Positions 57,780-64,000 of a stretch of 64,000 nt of DNA are shown here, piece by piece. The position numbers and the translations under genes were made by a program. Positions within the stretch are counted from its first letter, which is position 1; every line of letters begins with the position of its first letter. The notes beneath the pieces are model-generated. The model saw only the letters and a program-made list of their open reading frames with translations. It ran no database searches and was not told the origin of the DNA. This stretch comes from Hemerocallis citrina (taxonomy: Eukaryota; Streptophyta; Magnoliopsida; Asparagales; Asphodelaceae), in contig CM030366.1 in NCBI GenBank assembly GCA_017893485.1, positions 203,511,455-203,575,454 of the forward strand. Reading direction: 5' to 3'.

Positions 57780-57783
<4 letters not shown>
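57122..57783. mobile_element. snap-back MITE, near-perfect 660-bp hairpin
   Basis: The left arm from AGAGTAAGTCTATTAAGAG (57122) pairs with the complement of the right arm ending at 57783, through about 300 bases per arm. Matching blocks include CTGGGAAGCTGAGATTCTTA, AATTGATATGTTGAAGGGCA, CCCGTTCTCTCTTTCTCTCC and CATCGCTCATCTCTCTC. The loop lies near 57430-57480. It sits in (TA)n, consistent with a TA duplication. Open frames in it come from its purine/pyrimidine bias. Confidence 0.85.

Positions 57784-57829
<46 letters not shown>
57784..57829. repeat. (TA)n microsatellite
   Basis: A run of about 46 bases of alternating TA lies against the right end of the snap-back MITE. Confidence 0.9.
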
Positions 57830-57831
<2 letters not shown>

Positions 57832-59742
57832 TACTATTCTCTTCGTCTTCTCCTTTTAAATCCTAATTTCATTTGATTAAAAGATATTATTTTGTTTCAT
57901 TTGATCAAAAGACGTCGACAAAATGATAAATATAGGATGTAGTTCTTGCTATTATTTTGGTCGATTGACTACTTGTGTTATTCTATAAATTGTTGCATCT
58001 TTATTCACTCTAGTATTTGAGTGTTAGATTTCTTTAAAATGATTGATATAGAACAGTATGATGTATTGAAGGGTCTTGGTTGGTTCATGGTTATGACTTA
58101 TGAAGTTATGATAAATGTAGTTATGATACTGATCATATTGAATATGTTTAAGACTAGCCTACTTTTATTTAAAAATTTCGGTCATGTAATATTGGTATTG
58201 GTGTTGCTGGAAACTTAGAATGATCCATTAATATGTTTTGTTTGACATTGGCTTGTATTAATTTTAATTACCATGTTCTTGTTTCTTATTTTTTCATGTT
58301 CGTATTGAATTGAATATTTTAGTTTACTATTTATATATCTATAATATTAATTTTTTAATTAATTTAATATAGCGTATCCTAACGTACCTGTATCCTAGTT
58401 TTTGAGAAATCATCGTATCCGCTTACCAGATACACGTACCCGTATCCGTGCTTCACCGCCACCACCTACAGTTGAAGCTGGTTCGAGTTCACGAGTTACC
58501 GTGAAAAGGAAGAAATCAAGTCCTAAGCCATCAGACACCTGGTTTCATTTTGATGAATTTCTAAATTTCTGAAGGTAAAAATTGAGAACATTGCAAATAT
58601 TGTTTAGGGAATTTTGTGGCTGATCCTAAAAAACACTTAGCATGTCAGCGCTAAAAGTGAACTTAGGAATTTGCAAACTTTGCAAACACTTTTGAATTTG
58701 CAAACATAGCAAACAATTTTGAATTTGCAACAGAGTTTGAATAAAGGGGTTGTTGGCAATAATGATTAAGCATTCTAAATACATGAAAATTTGATGAGGT
58801 AGGGAAGATGCTTATTTTAGACGTTCAAAGTTGTTGACCCCTGAGGGGTATGGGTTTCATTTTCATGTCCTAAGTTTATCATTCCGTCGAGATGGACTAT
58901 TTTCCGAGATTGCTATCAGCATTTTTCAAATGAGAAAAAAGATTTTGGGAAGCGTTTTAAAGAGTACACTCAAATGGTACATTTGAATTACCGACACATG
59001 AACTTCAATTCAAAGAATCAACTACATGAGTCGTACGGCTCACTAAGTTTATAATTCTGTCAAGATGGACTATTTCCCGAGATTGCTATTAGTTTTTCTT
59101 AAATGAGAAAAAAGATTTTGGAAAGCATTTTAAAGTCTTCCCAAGGCACATTAATCGGCAGGGTTGTGCGGCTCAAGGTAGTTATCTTCAAGTGTCTTGT
59201 ATTGCCCATATACTTAATCTTGTAGTTAAACAAAGCATTTTTTCACGTTCGACATGTGTTGAGGTATGTTGGAAAATCTCCTTCAAGACTTTGCAAAGTT
59301 CATATATTGTGCCAAAATGAAAAGAACTAAAAGCGAAAAAGGGTTTGTCTTGATGTTTCCACTAGGAAGAATTCCATCTTTCTTATGTTCGAGGCGGCTA
59401 AATATCTATCATCTATGTAAAAGCTCTTGACATGCTATTATTAGAGGACCCAATGTTCCTAAAGAGTCTTCAAGAATCATGAGCTAAAGCTAAAGGAGTG
59501 CCTCATGAATATGATTGAAAATATGTCAAAAGTATAGCTAAATTTTTGGAAGGTTTTTATAAACTCACCCTTCGTGTATCGGACTCCTTATATGTGACTT
59601 CATGTACTTGGAAGAAATAAGCAATGTCAACACGGAGTTGATTGAATGTCAAAAATATGATGACTTTGTGTTGGTTACAATTGCAAAAAAAGATGAAGTA
59701 CCATAAGTCATTGGGGGGATATTGACAATATGAATTTGTCAT

Positions 59743-60359
59743 GGTTTTAAAGATCATCCGATCCGTATCATTTTTCAAGGGCTCACTCTGATACAAACCT
59801 CAAATCTCAGGATCAGCGAGATAAGTTGGGGATCGGCCGAGTTAGCAATTTGATCAAATGGATCAGCCCAATCCCAGCCCGAAACCACTGGTCCGATGAT
59901 TAAAAGTTTCAAAATTAGAATTTTCTGTTCTTGTGGATCATCTTCATCCGAGCAATGAAAATGTCATTGTGTAATGAAGATCATTTCATTTCTAGCTTTT
60001 ATCTAGCTTTTTCCTTGTATGTGAATAAAATATGTACTACCTCGTCTACCTATTTCTATTGTCTTGGTTTTATTCTACAATAATGATTCTCTGAAACTAA
60101 TTAAAATGTTCAAGTCTGTAATTGAATTATTAATTTTGTAAAAAGATTTAAATCACCAATCTAGTTTTTTAAATTAATTATCATTAAACATAATTTAATT
60201 ACATAAACAACTTAGATTTATTTTCAAGTCAAAAAATGCCCGATGCAGAAAACCTGATACACCGATCTGATACTACCGATTAGGCCGATACCGATTCCCG
60301 GCCCCAATCCAAATATTTGGAAAAACCCCAATTTCGCTCCTGATCCCGAGTTTTAAAAT
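59743..60359. mobile_element. 0.6-kb MITE-like repeat, copy B
   Basis: It begins GGTTTTAAAGAT and ends CCCGAGTTTTAAAAT, with GATC-rich sequence inside each end. It aligns throughout with 9578-10177 in the same orientation, at what looks like 70-80 percent identity by eye. It interrupts the decayed hAT transposase gene. Confidence 0.65.
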
Positions 60360-60819
60360 CTTAAATTTATTAATCTATATTGTTGCTATTTTTATCCTCG
60401 CCACAAGACGCATTTGTTAGATTTGTGGAGAAAGAAACTCATCATGCAGATTCGGGTCCCAATTGATGACCAACGTGTAAAATTACATGCAAAAGTTGTA
60501 TAACGAGTATGCTAAGATGTATGAGAAAGCAAGCGAAGTCGTGCCATCTTCCTCACTGGCCAATGTTGTGGTTGAAAATGAGAATGTCAGCCGTTCTCTT
60601 TTGATGATGGAGCAATTTAAGATGTTGAAGGCAGCTTCCAACACGAAGAGGTGCAAACCGAGTTAGAGAAGTACCTTGACGAAGGTGAAGAGGCAGAAAA
60701 TAAAGATTATGATGTTTTATTGTATTGGCATGGGATGTCTGGGCGGTTTCTATATTTACAGTGGCTTCAATATCCACTTGAAGTATTGGAGGTTGAACCA
60801 TTTCGGAGTTCCTTATCTC

Positions 60820-61619
60820 CTGGGATGCAGGGGCGGATCTGGACCTTAAGCAGCACAAGCAACTGCTTTGGGCCTCAATTTTATAGGGCCCCAAGTTTTT
60901 TTAAGTATTTACAATGTTAAAAGGTAAAATGTAATATTTTCTGATATAATTATATTATATTAATAGTTGGCTTATTAGATCAGTTGGTTAGAGTGTTGTG
61001 TTAATAATGTGAAGGTCGCAGGTTCAAAACTTGCATGAGCTAATTAATTTTTCAATCATTTTTATTTTTAAAACTAATTATTTTTCACATAGCCATACAT
61101 GCCATTTTACCATTTTATAAATTTAATATTATTTTTCACTTAGCCCATGTATGTCACTCTATGATATTTTTTCAATGTTCTATGGTATATCATATTTACC
61201 TATTTATGCTAAATTTCTAACCAAATCTTCAAGTGTATCTGGGTTTTTTTTTACATTTTAAGCTTCCAACTAGTATTCTCGTATTTGTATACATATATTC
61301 ATCATCATTTTATTCTGATCGTGTTCACTAATATATCATATTTTCCTCTTTGAGATAACATATTTCGTTTTTGTTGTCAGAGTTTGTCCGAGTTTCTTTT
61401 GGCCACGAGTCATTTCATATAAAAAAACGTACGTTATCATTTATTTTATTTTTTGGAAGCTTATATATAAATTTGTTTTCATTTAAATAGTTTGCTCTCC
61501 AATGCTCTAAGTTTGTTTACATTTAAATAATTGTCATTATTATTTTGTCAACTTGCAAAGGCCCCATTTGAGAATTTGCTTAGGGCCTCATGAAACTCAG
61601 ATACGCCCCTGCTAGGATG
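60820..61619. mobile_element. hAT MITE carrying a tRNA-Ile-like sequence
   Basis: CTGGGATG (60820-60827) and CTAGGATG (61612-61619) are an 8-bp duplication with one mismatch. The inverted ends CAGGGGCGGATCTG (60828) and CAGGGGCGTATCTG (inverted, ending 61611) continue into paired GGGCCTC / GAGGCCC sequences. The 784-bp interior contains a 74-nt tRNA-Ile-like sequence and AT-rich filler, with no transposase. Confidence 0.8.
60969..61042 (+). tRNA. tRNA-Ile(AAU)-like sequence, probably a pseudogene
   Basis: The 74 bases can fold as a cloverleaf. The 7-bp acceptor stem is GGCTTAT / ATGAGCT with G-U pairs, the D arm is TAGATCAGTTGGTTAGA, the anticodon loop TTAATAA gives AAT, the variable loop is AAGGTC, and the T arm is GCAGGTTCAAAACTTGC. 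It differs from the usual plant tRNA-Ile(AAU) by several C-to-T or G-to-A changes that largely keep the stems paired. The A and B boxes are slightly off consensus. No CCA is encoded, as expected for plants. Confidence 0.65.
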
Positions 61620-61730
61620 GTGCAAACTCTCGTGTCCACACACAATTAGCTGAGGGCATCCAACGCATGTCCTTATAGTGTCGAGAAAGATTTCGCCGAT
61701 AGGGAGAAGATGGAAATAGGTGATTTAATT

Positions 61731-62081
61731 TTAAGATAATTGTTTCATTACCTTTTCTTGGTTGTCTTCAATTTGGATGTTAATTAATTTTATGTTATTT
61801 TATTAGCATTTAATTTGTTTTTGCATATGTTCAGGACTCGATCAACCTTCTTTGGAGCCTATAATTGCACAACTTTAGAAGTTTATGAAAGTTTATCTTT
61901 TTGGTAAGAATTTAAAATATTTTACTACGTTTTCTCCGAGGATAAGATTCTCATAAAGATTTTTACAATATTTTATCCTAAAAAGATTTTATGAATTCTC
62001 ATGTAGGAACAAACGATGAGAAAATTCCAAGTTATGTTGGTTTGCTTCTTGCTATTTGGTGAGAAAGTAGCAATTTATAAC
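61731..62081. other. intergenic, AT-rich
   Basis: It lies between the end of the dead hAT gene and a TRIM. Nothing is supported. Confidence 0.5.
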
Positions 62082-63363
62082 TGTTGTAGAATAAAATATT
62101 GTTGATTTATTATTGATGTTTTTGAGATTCATAATGAGAAACAAAAAGGCCTACATACAGGCTTACAAAACTTAGGCATGAAAAATCCTTCTAACCTAAT
62201 ATAATCAAATCTGGATATAAATATAAATCAGCCTCATAGAATATAAATAATCTTACATATAAAATATAGATCAACTAATAATGGCAACCCTTATTCAACA
62301 ATTTATTACTAAATAAATGTGAAAGATAAGGTAAATAGTCCAACACTCCCCCTCAATTTGAAGCGTAGATGAAGTTGAAGCCCAATTTGAATTGAAGAGA
62401 AGCGAAGAAGTGCGACAGAGCCAAGATCTATACCGGGTAAAGAAAGCTTAAAATAGTTCAACTATATAAGTTAAAACTTTTGCCAAACTTTATAGAGAAA
62501 ATCAAGTGTAAACGGATGAAATCAGATAGCGTGGAGGAAATCTTAAGCATTGCACATGAAACTGGATAACACACAGGAAATGTGCGTGAACGATGAAATC
62601 GGATAAAGCATAGGAATCTGAATGTAGATGAGATTGTACATGAAAATCCAAATTTGGAAGAATATAAATTTTGTAGATCTAAATCTGGAGGATCAGATAT
62701 GAAAACTTGAATCTGGAGGATACTAAAAATCTGCATCTTCGGGAACGGATCCGCATTTCAAGCTCAAGGTGTGGCTATTGTTCTATTTTTTATCATCGAA
62801 AAACTGAAAGAGAAAGATGGCTCTTCTTGCCGCTCAAGAAAGAGAGTGCTCCGGGAGGATCGAAATGCTATGATACAATGTTGTAGAACACAATTTGAAG
62901 AAAATAAAATATTCTTTATTATTGATGTTCTTAATCTTCATTATGAGTTAAACAAATAGGCCTATATATAGGCATACAAAAGTTTGACATAAATGTCAAA
63001 ACACTTGTAGTGCAGTTAGTAAGGCTTCTCACTCTTAAGTGAGAGATCACAGGTTCCATTCCGACCTTAGACGAAATTAATTAGAGATGTTGGAAAAATC
63101 CCTCTCCCCCAAATGTGGGTGCTATAGCCCGATTGCCAGAAAAATGAGGGAAAATATTTTTTTTTAAAACTTGGGCATAAAAAAGCCTTCTAACCTAATA
63201 CAATTAAATATTGATATAATATAAATTAGCTGCATACAGGATATAAATAATCTCACATATATAATATAAATCAACCCACATATAGAATATAGATCAACGA
63301 ATATAACAACCCTTATATAATAATTTATTTCTAAATATGAAAGATATGGTAAATATTCCAACA
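62082..63363 (-). mobile_element. copia-type TRIM, copy 2 (with SINE in 5' LTR)
   Basis: On the minus strand the order is LTR (63363-62879, starting TGTTGGAATATTTACC), primer-like TTGTATCATAGC, about 530 bases without a full gene, a classic polypurine tract TTGAGGGGGAG (62346-62356), and LTR (62345-62082, ending CTACAACA). The 5' LTR is longer because a SINE sits in it. The internal region matches that of the element at 48706-50170. Confidence 0.8.
62994..63165 (+). mobile_element. tRNA-Lys-like SINE, copy 2
   Basis: Its head, ACACTTGTAGTGCAGTTAGTAAGGC, carries an A-box-like start. The arm CTCACTCTTAAGTGAG resembles the tRNA-Lys(CUU) anticodon arm, and AGGTTCCATTCC is the B box. Flanks AAAAGTTTGACATAAA and AAAACTTGGGCATAAA are probably a decayed target duplication. 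Comparison with the other LTR of the same TRIM confirms it is an insertion. Confidence 0.7.
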
Positions 63364-64000
63364 ACTATTTTGGAACTAATGTTAATCTTTTAGTGTCAAA
63401 AACCTTGTTTGGAACTTAAAAACTACGTTTGTTTTTATCCTTGTTAAGGAAAACATACTCTCTTTTTTCATGCTTAAGAGCTATTTTAATGGTGGTCAAA
63501 TGGTCAGTGACAATGTTTAATCGGATATGTTATGTTTATTTATTTAGCTTGTTGATTCATTGCTAAAATGATGACTTTTGTTGAATGTTCGGGTGCCTAC
63601 ATTTGTATTAAAGTATCTCAAATCGAAATAGGTATGTGCATCTTACTTTCACTTTTTTTAATATCTTTATTTATTTGGGCCTAAAGTTGATGATAATTGA
63701 TCATCTTTAAGAGCTCGAGTTTCTAACATTACTCTCTTCTTTGGTAGAATATGTTTATACGAGAGTTAAGAGTTAATGTTTTATTTTTACAGCTCAAGTG
63801 CTACATTTGAAAGATATGTAAAAAATATATTAATTTGTCGTACTACAAGTTATGTGATCATTCTACAGTGATTCAACTATTATGTTTCTTTTGCTAATCA
63901 CTAACCAAACCCCAGTTGTCCAGTTAATACTTGATATGCTCTATTCAATATAATTATGTTAAATGCAAGTGAATGTTGGTTTGCTTAATAGTGAATACAC
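63364..64000. other. intergenic, AT-rich
   Basis: No gene or repeat boundary is recognised to the window edge. Confidence 0.5.

Larger units (their letters stand above)
56428..58468. mobile_element. MULE-like element with 10-bp duplication, itself containing insertions
   Basis: CCACCACCTA is repeated exactly at 56428-56437 and 58459-58468. The ends are inverted: GGAAGCATGGATAC on the left and, inverted, GGTGAAGCACGGATAC on the right, with many GGATAC/GTATCC words inside both ends. A 9-10 bp duplication suits Mutator-like elements. The interior includes a Helitron-type end (56641) and a snap-back MITE (57122-57783). No transposase remains. Confidence 0.6.
56390..61730 (+). pseudogene. decayed hAT transposase gene with four nested insertions
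   Basis: Blocks in order on the plus strand: a Pro/Lys-rich N-terminus (56400-56437 and 58459-58530), a BED-like finger (CKYC ... ADPKKH near 58585-58640), an HILNLVV-like motif (59195-59230), a central block (FVLVTIAKKDE ... KYH near 59660-59710), a C-terminal hATC region (ELEKYLDEGEE, YDVLLYW, FRSSLSP, 60655-60830), and the end (LRASNACPYSVEKDFADREK, 61640-61725). Stops are frequent. Insertions at 56438-58458, 59743-60359 and 60828-61611 interrupt it. It is an Ac/BED-type hAT relative and distinct from the transposase at 51.7-53.9 kb. Confidence 0.65.

Overview
This window is from a flowering-plant nuclear genome. The signs are introns with plant splice sites, Ty3/gypsy Tat-lineage and copia-derived LTR elements, plant L1-type LINEs with a C-terminal reverse-transcriptase zinc finger, TRIMs, tRNA-derived SINEs, and hAT, PIF/Harbinger and Helitron-like DNA transposons. 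The species cannot be named from the sequence. I recognise one host gene with confidence. Most of the rest is transposable elements nested in each other.

Layout. 1-9474: minus-strand Tat-type Ty3/gypsy element. Its 5' LTR (8863-9474), gag and pol are inside the window and its 3' LTR is beyond the left edge. The region downstream of pol holds a 55-bp array, a ~226-bp array, hairpin repeats and two plus-strand (antisense) terminal exons. 9475-14452: minus-strand ALKBH8-like gene (RRM plus AlkB dioxygenase). It is bounded at its 3' side by the Tat LTR and at its promoter by a palindrome-rich element, and a ~0.6-kb MITE-like repeat sits in it. 14490-18640: three elements built of short palindromes, one holding a nested hAT MITE. 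19217-25779: full-length LINE (+) with 11-bp target duplication. 25850-26035: SINE (-). 26040-32760: decayed RNase H-bearing LINE (+) split by a TRIM and by an LTR-like insertion. 33197-37708: 5'-truncated LINE (-), much better preserved. 37956-43435: non-autonomous hAT with a perfect 8-bp duplication, carrying a Helitron-like element and a truncated LINE. 43436-48700: sparse region with a PIF-type MITE, an LTR fragment and exon-like segments I cannot name. 48706-50170: copia-type TRIM. 50305-50479: SINE. 51389-55492: hAT element with a decayed TTF/DUF4371/hATC transposase and an NLR-type LRR fragment. 56390-61730: dead hAT transposase gene (+) interrupted by a MULE-like element (with a Helitron end and a 660-bp snap-back MITE), a MITE, and a hAT MITE carrying a tRNA-Ile(AAU)-like sequence. 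62082-63363: second TRIM of the 48.7-kb family, with a SINE in one LTR.

The host gene probably acts on tRNA wobble uridines. The window mainly documents serial insertion around it. The more unusual items are a hAT carrying NLR leucine-rich repeats, a hAT MITE carrying a tRNA-Ile-like gene, a TRIM family with two copies here, several unrelated elements made of repeated short palindromes, and a Tat element whose tandem array has overwritten the end of its own pol gene. All element boundaries were read by eye from terminal repeats and target duplications. No database search was possible.
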